61,581 nt of DNA, taken from positions 32,835 to 94,415 of the forward strand of contig FJOG01000019.1 in NCBI GenBank assembly GCA_900073065.1, given 5' to 3'. Below, in pieces: positions 33,869 through 42,590 of this stretch. This DNA is from Phialocephala subalpina. Its lineage: Eukaryota > Ascomycota > Leotiomycetes > Helotiales > Mollisiaceae. Below the pieces are notes generated by a model that saw nothing but the letters and a program-made list of their open reading frames with translations, was not told the DNA's origin and did no database searches. Numbering within the stretch: position 1 is the first letter of the stretch; every line of letters starts with the position of its first letter. A program made the position numbers and the translations under genes.

Positions 33869-35298
33869 TCATACCTTAACAAATTCATATTGATCACTTT
33901 TCCACCATCCACCTGCTCCCTTCTCCCGAATATAACCCCTCACCTTGCCTGCTTTAACGTCTTTCGATAGAGTCGACGCACTTTTGCTGCTCTTGCTGCT
34001 CCTATTGCTCCTGCTCTTTCGGCTCCTGTTCCTTTCAGGAGAAGCCACAATGCTTGTAGAGTTTGGAGCTAGCTGGTCATTCTCCTGCGACGACGTGGAG
34101 AGGCCCTTTTCCTCTTGCGCAGGTGAAGGACTGCGCCTATCTTGACTTTGTTGCCCGTTTTGTAATCCCACCCCTTCTGAATCCTCTGTCTGAGCAGTTC
34201 TCTGATGAAGCTCGGCGTTAAGTCTCCCTACTTCCTTCTGCGAAATCTCCAGCCGTTTGTTTAGCTTCTCAATCTGACGCTCTAACCGCTTTATCGTTTT
34301 ATTGGCTTCTTCTAATTGATCCTCCAGACTGTGCTTCATGTCGACAGACTCCTGATATCGTTTTGTTAGGTTGTTGAAGATTTGTTGCCACTCCTCATCC
34401 CTGTTATCTAGCAGATCTGCAGGTGTGAGTCGCGTAATAGACTTGCTTTCCCACCTTCTGCGCTCCTCTTTTGCGTTCTTGGCGTCGGTCTCTAACTGAG
34501 CGATATCGTCCTCCAGCCAAGCGCGCCTAACTCTTTCTTTATTAAGGTCTGCTTTCAATTTCTCGATCTGTTGCTGATGGGAACCCCCTGTGCCATCGTT
34601 GCCGGTGATTTCCCAGTTTGAGCGTGGGGATAGCTCGGGCGAAGCCTCCTGCACTGTCGACGCCGGCTCGTCCGAATGATCTATTGTGTTAGGGTCAGTT
34701 GCATCCTATGGCACCCAAAAAGTATCGCTGAACGCTCACCTGTTGACTCAGAGCTACTATCATTTCTGTCCATAGATACCTCGTCACTGGTAGTCGGTTT
34801 CTCTAGCTCTTTGCCCTTCTCGCTTGGCTGCGGATCCTGAGAAGACGTCCATCCCCCTCGTGCCTCTGACGGCCCTCCTTGGTCCTGTTGTGGAGAATTT
34901 AGTGGAGCTCCATTGGCCCATAACTTTTGCTGACTTCCTGACGCTCCTCCAGTCATGTTCTGTAGAGGCCTAGTCGCTATTGATTGTCTGCGAAGTCCTG
35001 ATCTCCCCCTTTCTGCTGGTTGCTGCACGGATGTGGTGGGCTGGATTGATGCTAATGGTGTCCAAGTCCTAGATTGTTTCCCAATCTGGACTGGGAGTGG
35101 ATTCAATGAGCCTTGGGTAAGTGACTCCTCCTTGCTTGAATTGACGCTTCGTCTGCCCAGCGTTCCTGGTGACTGTCTCCTATAGGCATGGCGACGGGGC
35201 AACACCCCAGACTCGATATCAGTTATCTGTGGTCTGGATGAGTAAGCAAGTTGGTGCTCTGCGTGCCTTGGGCAATCGCTCTGAGAGTTGCTTGCCAT
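33869..35298 (-). CDS. Coiled-coil protein of unknown function, 456 residues
   Basis: Exons 35298-34740 and 34680-33869 with a 59-nt intron (GTGAGC..CAATAG) joining DSSSEST to DHSDEPASTVQ. Residues 1-190 are disordered, Ser/Gln/Pro/Arg-rich. About residues 220-345 form coiled coil (HQQQIEKLKADLNKERVRRAWLEDDI; SLEDQLEEANKTIKRLERQIEKLNKRLEISQKEVGRL). A Ser/Arg-rich stretch (NRSRKSRSNRSSKSSKSAS) and a short conserved-looking end GYIREKGAGGWWKSDQYEFVKV follow. No catalytic motif, signal peptide or membrane segment is seen. It might be a cytoskeletal or scaffolding protein; I do not recognise a family. Confidence 0.7.
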
Positions 35299-35800
35299 GA
35301 GAGTCTCCTCGGTAGGTAAGATATAAGTTTGGTGACGGCTGTGTTGCTACCGTTCGTAGAGACTTTCCATTATAAGGAGGAATAAGAGAATGGCTCTGCT
35401 GGATTGACTCATCAGGCTATAACCTGCTACCTGCCCTAACCCTCTAGGGTTTATCCTCTACATCTGTCTTCCTCCATGAATCACATCATCTGAGCATGTT
35501 CCGGTCCTATCAATGGCCACATGATATGCAGTACCACCACACGGCGCGATACTGATATGAGAAAGCTCTGATTCGCTCATTCGTCGTGGGGTCTCAACCC
35601 TGGCAGAGGGAGTGGGTTCAACCGGACGCCACGAAATCCTCGAAGCAATGAATGGCTGGTTATTTCCAGCCATATCGGGCCATAATCCCCTTGGCTGCAA
35701 TCCCCTTGGCTGTAACCGCGTCGATGGGAAGATCTGATACTTATTCAAGATTCAGAGGACGAACAAGGCCACTTCGGCTCCGCCTCAATAATGTGATAAA
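35299..35800. other. Intergenic region
   Basis: Upstream of the coiled-coil gene. A direct duplication of about 14 bp (CCCCTTGGCTG-x-AA) lies at 35688-35714. No coding sequence is supported. Confidence 0.35.
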
Positions 35801-36112
35801 TTATCGCGATAGGCCTCTGGTTGGGTGTTCATCTAAGCCCATTAGTCTGCGAGTAATGCTGCCATTCTGCATCTTTGCACAAGAAGCAGTTTGTTGCCTT
35901 GAACGCTGTGAAAGAATAAGAAAGGTTGCAAAGTACTCGGATTCGTAATGGCCATTCACGCCTGCTTTAGTGAGGTCATAGAATTGCAGACTGAGCTGCA
36001 TCAAGTACTCCTTCTGCTGGCGCACCGTGGAACGTTCCTGTCCAAGGGTAAATAAATTGAACGAGATGATGAAGGATATGAGGGAACTATATTCTACGGA
36101 GAAAGTTCCCAT
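35801..36112 (-). pseudogene. Possible dynamin-like GTPase stalk remnant
   Basis: A 103-codon reading frame includes FTLGQERSTVRQQKEYLMQLSLQFYDLTKAGVNGHYESEYF. This matches the pattern of fungal dynamin/Mx-like proteins just after the GTPase domain (LG-x-x-R-x-T-x-x-x-Q-x-x-YL ... VxGxYxxxFF). The neighbouring sequence in other frames (for example ELLNGIADGNFLRRI upstream) may be further shifted pieces. No GTPase motifs (GxxxxGKS, DxPG) were found nearby, so at most a fragment is left. This rests on remembered family patterns only. Confidence 0.4.
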
Positions 36113-36905
36113 CGGCTATGCCGTTGAGAAGCTCATGAGCAAGATCGGATCCGGGAACTCACAACGGTGCCACCAGCAGTATATTATAAGCTACTTGTCG
36201 CAAGAGCTACAAATTGTGAAAGTGTGGAACAGGTATATCTGCAATAAACGGCGAGTTGACGCCATAGATTTCAAATTGTGGTCCTCAGTCTAGAGGTTTA
36301 CCTTCGGAGACCGAGACGATAGCCGCAGGTTGAGGGGCCGGAGAGGATGGAGAGACTGCCGTATGCGAAGAGACATACGAGACAAGAGGTATGGAAGCGT
36401 GGCGGGGAAGGCACAGCTTGGTGGGGACGTCGGTAACGAGCGCTAAAGAACCGACCCCTATTCAAGCGACAATATGCCTTGCAAATCATATGGCCTGTGT
36501 CAGGCTCCCGCTTTCGTGGGTCGAACAGCAGAACCTCATCAATGGAATCAGAAGCAGCAAAATCACAAAATAGTCGTTTCCTGGTGTATGTATGCAGTTG
36601 AAGGTAGGAAGGGGTGTGAATCGGCATGGCTACCATCTATCTCAATCGAACGCAAGGTAAACAGCCGTCGGCTGGGATCGAATAATTATGTTACCTGGGC
36701 ATCTTTGTGATCCTTTTAATCATGAAAAGTTTAAGATTTTCCTCACATGCCAGTCAGTGTTCTCGCTTATGAAATACTCGCACTTGCCTCGGCTGACAAA
36801 AACACCGGCCGTCACAAAACCAAAACTAAAACCTCAGCCCATCTCAGCAACCCGTCGAGCAAAAGATAAGTTTCAAAATGCCTTTAAGTGAAAAAAAGAA
36901 TCACT
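36113..36905. other. Region without supported genes
   Basis: May include further dynamin-like debris near 36113-36290. No intact ORF with family features was seen up to the tRNA-like fragment. Confidence 0.35.
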
Positions 36906-36956
36906 CAGACGATCCCGATGGGACTCGAACCCACAGTCTTTGCCACCGGAAAGCAA
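36906..36956 (-). pseudogene. tRNA-Arg(CCG)-like 3' half
   Basis: On the minus strand, TTGCT-TTCCGGT-GGCAA forms a five-pair anticodon arm with CCG in anticodon position. AGACT (variable loop), GTGGG-TTCGAGT-CCCAT (T arm with B-box GGTTCGAGTCC) and CGGGATC (3' acceptor strand) follow. The matching 5' acceptor strand GATCCCG is absent. Upstream of the anticodon arm is the TIR of an inverted-repeat element starting at 36950. It is therefore a broken tRNA gene or a tRNA-derived element end, not a functional tRNA. Confidence 0.55.
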
Positions 36957-37619
36957 CGCTACAAATCCACTATTAGATTTCGTCTTATTTAGGCCGAGAT
37001 AATTCATTACTCACCCTTACCATTCTGAAAGATATTAGTTGTGAACGCAAGAGAGTGGTGGATGAGCTTACAGGCCACGAGACCAATTATTGTTTAAGCA
37101 AAATTTCGGCTTATTTAAACTTATACGAGCGAAGCAGCGAGCCACGCACTATCCTTTGGAGATGGTACGAGCGGCCGCTAGTGAGACATGGGACAAATGG
37201 AAACCTCACATCTTGCTCCATGCACCACCACGCAACGTTTATTTCTTCTAGCTGATCAGATCCCCGATGCATCAGAGACTGTCGTCCTCAGCTCACAGTT
37301 GTGCATTTGCTAAATACTGGCTTGTCCCCAGTTTGCAATGAAACACCTTGCACGTGAGCCTGACAACCTCACGGTGAGTTTGGGAAGCTTCTTTGAATGC
37401 TCTCGAACAAGCTACATTTAAACCATAAAGTATCTTTCTTGCTTCATCAGACTCCATAAACACCAAGCTTGCGCATTGTCAAGTCTCAAGGTCACGTGCG
37501 GAAGACTGGTTGTCAAGCAAATCTGCCACAAAGCTCAATTTTACGGAGGCAAGGGTGAGCAACGAATCATCTCGGCCTAAATAAGACGAAATCTAATAGT
37601 GGATTTGTAACGTTGCTTT
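36950..37619. mobile_element. 670-bp inverted-repeat element (MITE-like)
   Basis: The left arm, 36950-37015, and the right arm, 37553-37619, are inverted copies of about 67 bp with four differences, all transitions. Both include AAAGCAACG..TACAAATCCA and TTAGGCCGAGAT..ATTC. The interior has no transposase. No clear target-site duplication is visible. The left end abuts the tRNA-like fragment, as if the element had inserted into a tRNA gene. Confidence 0.7.
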
Positions 37620-37776
37620 TAGGTTGGTTTCATGCTGCACTTGCGTGGGCTTCCAATTCGTCGTATCACTTCCGCAAAACCCAAGGTGAACAAAAGTTCA
37701 CGTTATACTCGTCTTCTGAGTGTTATGCGACGCCGAGCTTCTACTGTTTGGCCATTCGGTAACCCACAGCCAAGAC

Positions 37777-38276
37777 GAGCTCCTCCACCCCTTCCAAGTT
37801 TATTTTATTTAGCGCTTCTTGCATATATATTCCTTCCTTCTAAAGGATCTCGCGAATGCTTACACTTTAAGATCTTTTAAATTATATACGTTGCTTTCTT
37901 TGCGGTCATATAAATAATAGCCTATAAATATATACTAATTTATAAAAATGCCTTCGCTTTGTTCCTCGATCAAATAGGGCCTAGCGCGGCTCGTACCTCG
38001 TATTATTATAATTACCAGCGAAATCGGAGCTCCTCCACCCCTTCCAAGTTTATTTTATTTAGCGCTTCTTGCATATATATTCCTTCCTTCTAAAGGATCT
38101 CGCGAATGCTTACACTTTAAGATCTTTTAAATTATATACGTTGCTTTCTTTGCGGTCATATAAATAATAGCCTATAAATATATACTAATTTATAAAAATG
38201 CCTTCGCTTTGTTCCTCGATCAAATAGGGCCTAGCGCGGCTCGTACCTCGTATTATTATAATTACCAGCGAAATCG
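37777..38276. repeat. Exact 250-bp tandem duplication
   Basis: 37777-38026 and 38027-38276 appear identical base for base (both begin GAGCTCCTCCACCCC and end ACCAGCGAAATCG). The unit is AT-rich and non-coding. It is either a very recent duplication or an assembly artefact. The unit's end resembles the TIR at 38486 (AGCGAAATCGG). Confidence 0.9.
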
Positions 38277-38485
38277 GTTAATTCGAGAACCTATTAACGA
38301 AAACTGATAAAACTTTGATGCAATTGAAATATAGAATTTAATAAGTCATTACAGCGAGCGGTAGAGATTTTCACTTAATTTTGTTGTGTTTAATAAGTGT
38401 CGCAAGTTGGGTAGGGTTTAGCGATCAAGTGCAATCCTAATCGCAGCGTAACGGATAATAGAATATTCTACTAGCGTTCTTATTA
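38277..38485. other. AT-rich non-coding stretch
   Basis: Transition-rich sequence without ORFs, probably RIP-affected repeat remnants, between the 250-bp tandem repeat and the TIR-bounded segment. Confidence 0.4.
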
Positions 38486-38748
38486 TAGTCGCTAGCGAAA
38501 TCGGCTCCCGCCTTAAACATTTCTAGATTTGCGGCAAGCCACATTGCCAAGACGCTTCTATATAGACTAGTGTTATTATAGCTAGCCGATTTTATCCTGC
38601 TTCACAGTACAACGCGTAAGCCTTATTCTAACCCCAACCTCGCATTCACTTCGACGTCTTCAGACAAGTTAGTCCCTGTCCTATAACGACCCCTGCACTA
38701 GGTTTTATCTGATTGCTCACAGCTTATGTGGTACGATTCTCCTTCATA

Positions 38749-40839
38749 ATGGCATCAAATCATGAGTTTGTTGCTGCAGGCCTACCAGCATATTGGGGAT
38801 CAATCAATGATTATTGCTACGAGAGTCTATCGCCTGTCCAAGGCTCACACAAGAGAATACGGATTCTCGTACTACTTCCTGGTTCTCCCGGATCAGAGAT
38901 CAGCTGCGACATCCAAGAAACCGTCGTTGGTGATCCCAGATGGGTCTACGAGGCGCTCTCTTACGTCTGGGGTGATGCCTCTGTTGGGAGATTTATCCAG
39001 GTTCGCAATAGGGGAAAGCTCTTCATCACATCGAACCTGTATGCTGCTCTGCAAAGGCTTCGATGGGTAGGGCAGCCGCGGGTCTTATGGATAGACGCCA
39101 TTTGCATCAACCAAAGAAATTCAGAAGAGCGAAGCCAGCAGGTGTCATTGATGACTCGAATTTATGGTGGTGCTAGTTCAGTCATAGCTTGGATTGGGGA
39201 GAGGGATGAGAAAAGTGATGTGGCGTTTGAATGGTTCGGTACGGTCTTGTCTCGTTTAGACCTGATCGAATGTGCTATGCAGGTGTTTGGCACGAAGCGC
39301 GCCGTGACTGATTCGGCAGCATTCAACGAAGAAGACCTAAACCTTACCCTTGGCGTAATACGGGCTCTCTTTGCGACCTTTAACACGTACGGCCATAGAA
39401 CATGGTGGAAACGGCGATGGATCGTACAGGAAATCATACATGCTAAGCGCATCGTATTTGCATGTGGTCCACGGACTCTTCCTTGGAAGGCCCTTGAAAT
39501 CTGTATCCTTTTTATCGAACTAGGGAGTAACTACTTATCTCCACTTTGGACTTTGTCTGCCAGAGTGGCACTCTCCAAAGCTAAGAACTACATGGACCTC
39601 AAGGCAGGAAAAAGTACCTGCGATGGCTGCCGACGTTTCGACAAAGTGCTTTTTAAATTCAAGGATTTTAAATGCACCGAACCCCGCGACTATATCTATG
39701 CTCTTCTTAGCCTGACTAAGTTTTCTGCCGCTCCAATTCGACCGGACTACAGCAAGTCAGTAGAAGAAGTCTTTCGAGATGCCACCCGCACACTCGTCGC
39801 TGAAACCCAACGTCTAGACGTGCTGAATAGCAGGTTGATGATTGAAAGAGCAAGCAGGGCCGAAGATCTTGAAGACACCCATCGCGGAGATATCACAAGC
39901 TGGGTACCCGATTTTGAGAGATCCTCAGAATCTAGATTGGGCTTCTTCTCAACTTTGTATAACGCTTCCCTCCATCTCCCGACTCCGTCCGATATTCTGG
40001 CTCACCCAGATCCCGGAGTTCTATATCTGCAAGGCGTCTTTATAGATAATATCACGATCCTACAACCGCAGTACACCTTGAAGAGTGCATGGAGTCATAA
40101 GGACAGAGATGCAGAACTTCAGTGGCTTTTCGAGCTTATTCGTTTTGAGTACATCCCGAGCACCTACCCGAATGGAGAGTGCGGCTTCACAGCATTTTGG
40201 AGGGCGCTATTACGAGATTTATCAGGACCCACCCTGAATCCGGATCATCCGATGGTACAGTTGTTCACGCGGCTGACGCCAGAAAATATACACACATACT
40301 CACGGTTGTGGAGGGCTTGGTTTGCAAAATCAATGAAACATCTAGATACCATCAAAGATGTAGAGGACGAAGATTTACATGCAAAATGGATGGAATGGTT
40401 TGGAAAATCTAGCAAGAATGGTGACGGTATGCCTGAAGATGGCAAGGAAGCGGAAGCACGGTGGCAGTACTGGCTCGCCAGGGCACATGACTTTACCCCA
40501 AAAATCCGGTCTCGGCGTGTTGTGTGTTTCGGTACAACCCTCGACTTGTTCCGGCAATTCGAATTAGTATTCTGTGTCACAGCAACGGGATACATGGGCT
40601 GGTTACCAAAGCATGCCCGACTTCACGACTATATTTACGTCCCGTATGGTTCAGATACCCCAATTGTTCTTCGCCCGCTACGGAAACCTGGAATCTCAAA
40701 TGATTCGCCAGAGAAGATTACTGCCTTCAAGTCGTGGTACTTAGTAGGAACATGTTTTATTCATGGGATAATGGATGGTGAGGCGGTAAAGGCGGTTCAG
40801 GAAGGTAAGCTCGCCGAACAAAGAGTAATTCTTATTTAG
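38749..40839 (+). CDS. HET-domain (heterokaryon incompatibility) protein
   Basis: A single exon of 696 residues, start MASNHEFVAAG at 38749 (a TTG at 38713 is not a likely start). The HET domain spans about residues 60-240, with the canonical blocks YEALSYVWGD (67-76), LWIDAICINQ (113-122) and ERSQQVSLMTRIY (127-139). W-W-K-R-R-W-I-V-Q-E lies near 210-222. A segment CTEPRDYIYALLSL at about 300 is typical of the linker in this family. The remaining ~370 residues are a variable C-terminal region without recognised repeats. HET proteins act in non-self recognition and can trigger programmed cell death when mismatched partners meet. The reading frame is intact despite RIP-affected surroundings, which suggests selection or recent arrival. 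Confidence 0.9.
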   Translation: MASNHEFVAAGLPAYWGSINDYCYESLSPVQGSHKRIRILVLLPGSPGSEISCDIQETVVGDPRWVYEALSYVWGDASVGRFIQVRNRGKLFITSNLYAALQRLRWVGQPRVLWIDAICINQRNSEERSQQVSLMTRIYGGASSVIAWIGERDEKSDVAFEWFGTVLSRLDLIECAMQVFGTKRAVTDSAAFNEEDLNLTLGVIRALFATFNTYGHRTWWKRRWIVQEIIHAKRIVFACGPRTLPWKALEICILFIELGSNYLSPLWTLSARVALSKAKNYMDLKAGKSTCDGCRRFDKVLFKFKDFKCTEPRDYIYALLSLTKFSAAPIRPDYSKSVEEVFRDATRTLVAETQRLDVLNSRLMIERASRAEDLEDTHRGDITSWVPDFERSSESRLGFFSTLYNASLHLPTPSDILAHPDPGVLYLQGVFIDNITILQPQYTLKSAWSHKDRDAELQWLFELIRFEYIPSTYPNGECGFTAFWRALLRDLSGPTLNPDHPMVQLFTRLTPENIHTYSRLWRAWFAKSMKHLDTIKDVEDEDLHAKWMEWFGKSSKNGDGMPEDGKEAEARWQYWLARAHDFTPKIRSRRVVCFGTTLDLFRQFELVFCVTATGYMGWLPKHARLHDYIYVPYGSDTPIVLRPLRKPGISNDSPEKITAFKSWYLVGTCFIHGIMDGEAVKAVQEGKLAEQRVILI

Positions 40840-41410
40840 ATGTTTTTCCGAGGTGGCCTCTTGCGTCTCTGTTGCAAATCATGGTTCAATCTTGTTTCGT
40901 GCTTGAGTACTTGTCAATCATTTACGTGGTACATTGTATGTCTATGACGCGGGCAGAAGGATCAGCATATGGGATCTACTTTGCCCACATATTTGCTATG
41001 AGAGCTGAGATCCTACGTCGGGGTTGCGTCTCCGACTCACATTCATTCAATATGAGTTTAATATTCATCACGCCCCCACTTCATAGAACAACAATGCAGC
41101 TAATTCAATCAATTGGTCATACTTTCACAGTATTTTCGTATTGATGGTCGCGCTGAGGTGGGCTTGGATCTACCCAGTGGAGACTTTCCATCACAACGCC
41201 AATTGACCATACACACTAACGGAGCTAGGAGAGGAGTAATACGCGGACTGGAATTGCTGTAAACGACTTGTCTAGAATAGGCGAATAGCATACCATCAGT
41301 GACCTTCTAGGACTCGATTAATGGGCCGGTGCTGGGGATTTGTGGTATTGGAAGATGTTGAAATACTTAGCAGCTCGACTTATAGTTGGCGTTGTACCTT
41401 GCTTTTTAGA
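40840..41410. other. 3' flank of the HET gene
   Basis: No gene supported. A short ORF (40872-41144) shows no family motif. Lies inside the TIR-bounded segment. Confidence 0.4.
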
Positions 41411-41545
41411 GAGGTAGATTGAGTGTGGCCGCCCAACAAGGTTGTGCAAGGATAGAGTAAGCTAGCTCATAGAAGCATCTTGGCAGTGTGGCTTAGCGCA
41501 AACGTTCTAAGTGTTCAACACGGAAGCCGATTTCGCTAGCGACTG
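41411..41545. repeat. Repeat shared with 60909-61047
   Basis: About 135 bp starting GTAGATTGAGTGTGG and ending in the TIR CCGATTTCGCTAGCGACTG. It recurs at 60909-61047 with only a few substitutions and two small indels (AT and GTTAAG extra in the other copy). Confidence 0.9.
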
Positions 41546-41547
41546 TA

Positions 41548-42588
41548 TGGAAGGGGGTCTCAAGAACTGAGTGACACCCCCTTGCTAAAGCGGTGATGAT
41601 AGCGCCTCGCTGTTCTAGCACTTTCCATCTTAACACCTACTTTAGTTTTACTACTCTCACAGCTCTTTTACTCTGCAATTCATTATTATGGGCTACATTA
41701 AACTACGCAAAACAGCTCGCTATAGATATCATTATCATATACCCGATTGTAAGCCTTTTCTTTTTGAAATTGCGAAACGAAAACGATATACTTTCTTAAT
41801 CATAAACTGGGATCGCCCGAAGGAGTATTGGCGCAAAGGGCTTTATTACGATGAAAGCACTATTTAATTTAATATGCGGCAGCGACTTAAAATTCTACGA
41901 AAACGAGGAGAACGACGGCGGCTCGATTGTATCTAATTCAAATTCATAAGTGGCTGAACATTATTATATTGTGCAGCTGTAATTGGATATAACTTAGAGA
42001 GTAAGCTTGTGTTCTTATCGACCGAAGGAGAAGGGAAAGGTTTCACACAGAAGAAGTCGAGGAGCAGATCTTAAGAGGGCTTTTAAGGGATATTTACAAA
42101 GAGAAGTATACTTAAAGTATCGGGGCATTTTGTACCGATGACTACTTTGTAGTAGAGGATGGAAGTAAAGTGTATAGCAAGAAGGATACACGCAGAAACC
42201 AAGGTCTTTGCAATAAGGCTAGAGTAGAATGCTTTATCTACTCGATCGATCAGCCTCCGTTTTCCCCAGATTTGAACCCAATTGAGAATATATAGCGGAT
42301 CTTAAAGCAAAGGCTCCGAAAGAGGAATCCTTATGGCGGATAGTCTCTTAAAGACCTTCAAGAAGCATTTCAAGATGTCTAGGAGAATGAGATTACTGTG
42401 GAGGATTTCAATAAGTATATAGACTCTCTCCTAGAGAGGCTAGAGAAAGTTAGACTTCGAAAGGGTGCTTAAACACATTGGTGAATGGCATTAGAGCATA
42501 AAAGCGGCATGTAAACAATACCTAATTCGAGTGTCTTGGCAATGGCAGAAACAAGGGTGTGTCACTCATTTCTTGAGACCCCCTTCCG
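41548..42588 (+). mobile_element. Tc1/mariner-like transposon, degenerate transposase
   Basis: A 1041-bp element with ~37-bp TIRs (TGGAAGGGGGTCTCAAGAA.. left; CGGAAGGGGGTCTCAAGAA.. right, reverse-complemented), flanked by TA at 41546-41547 and 42589-42590. The plus strand encodes broken DDE transposase. Around 42130-42470 are YFVVEDGSKVYSKKDTRRNQGL, PPFSPDLNPIENI-stop-RILKQRLRKRNP and ITVEDFNKYIDSLLERLEKVRLRKGA. Earlier pieces are LRKRGERRRLDCI and IGYNLESKLVFLSTEGEGKGFTQKK. A TAG stands where these proteins have Trp in the PNPIENxW motif (TGG to TAG, a RIP-type change), with other stops around it. It is inactive as sequenced. It sits exactly next to the TIR of the HET segment. Confidence 0.9.
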
Positions 42589-42590
42589 TA

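Larger units (their letters stand above)
38486..41545. mobile_element. TIR/TA-bounded 3.06-kb segment carrying a HET gene
   Basis: The left end is TA + TAGTCGCTAGCGAAATCGG (38486-38510 with CTCCCG). The right end, reverse-complemented, is TA + CAGTCGCTAGCGAAATCGG (41521-41545 with CTTCCG). That gives a 25-bp TIR with two transition differences, and TA at 38484-38485 and 41546-41547. It contains one gene, a HET-domain protein, and no transposase. Part of its right end (41411-41545) is repeated at 60909-61047. Whether the two ends belong to one element is an inference. Confidence 0.5.

Noticed and set aside
36906..36980. Functional tRNA-Arg gene
   Set aside because: The 5' acceptor strand that should pair with CGGGATC is missing and the 5' half is element TIR sequence.
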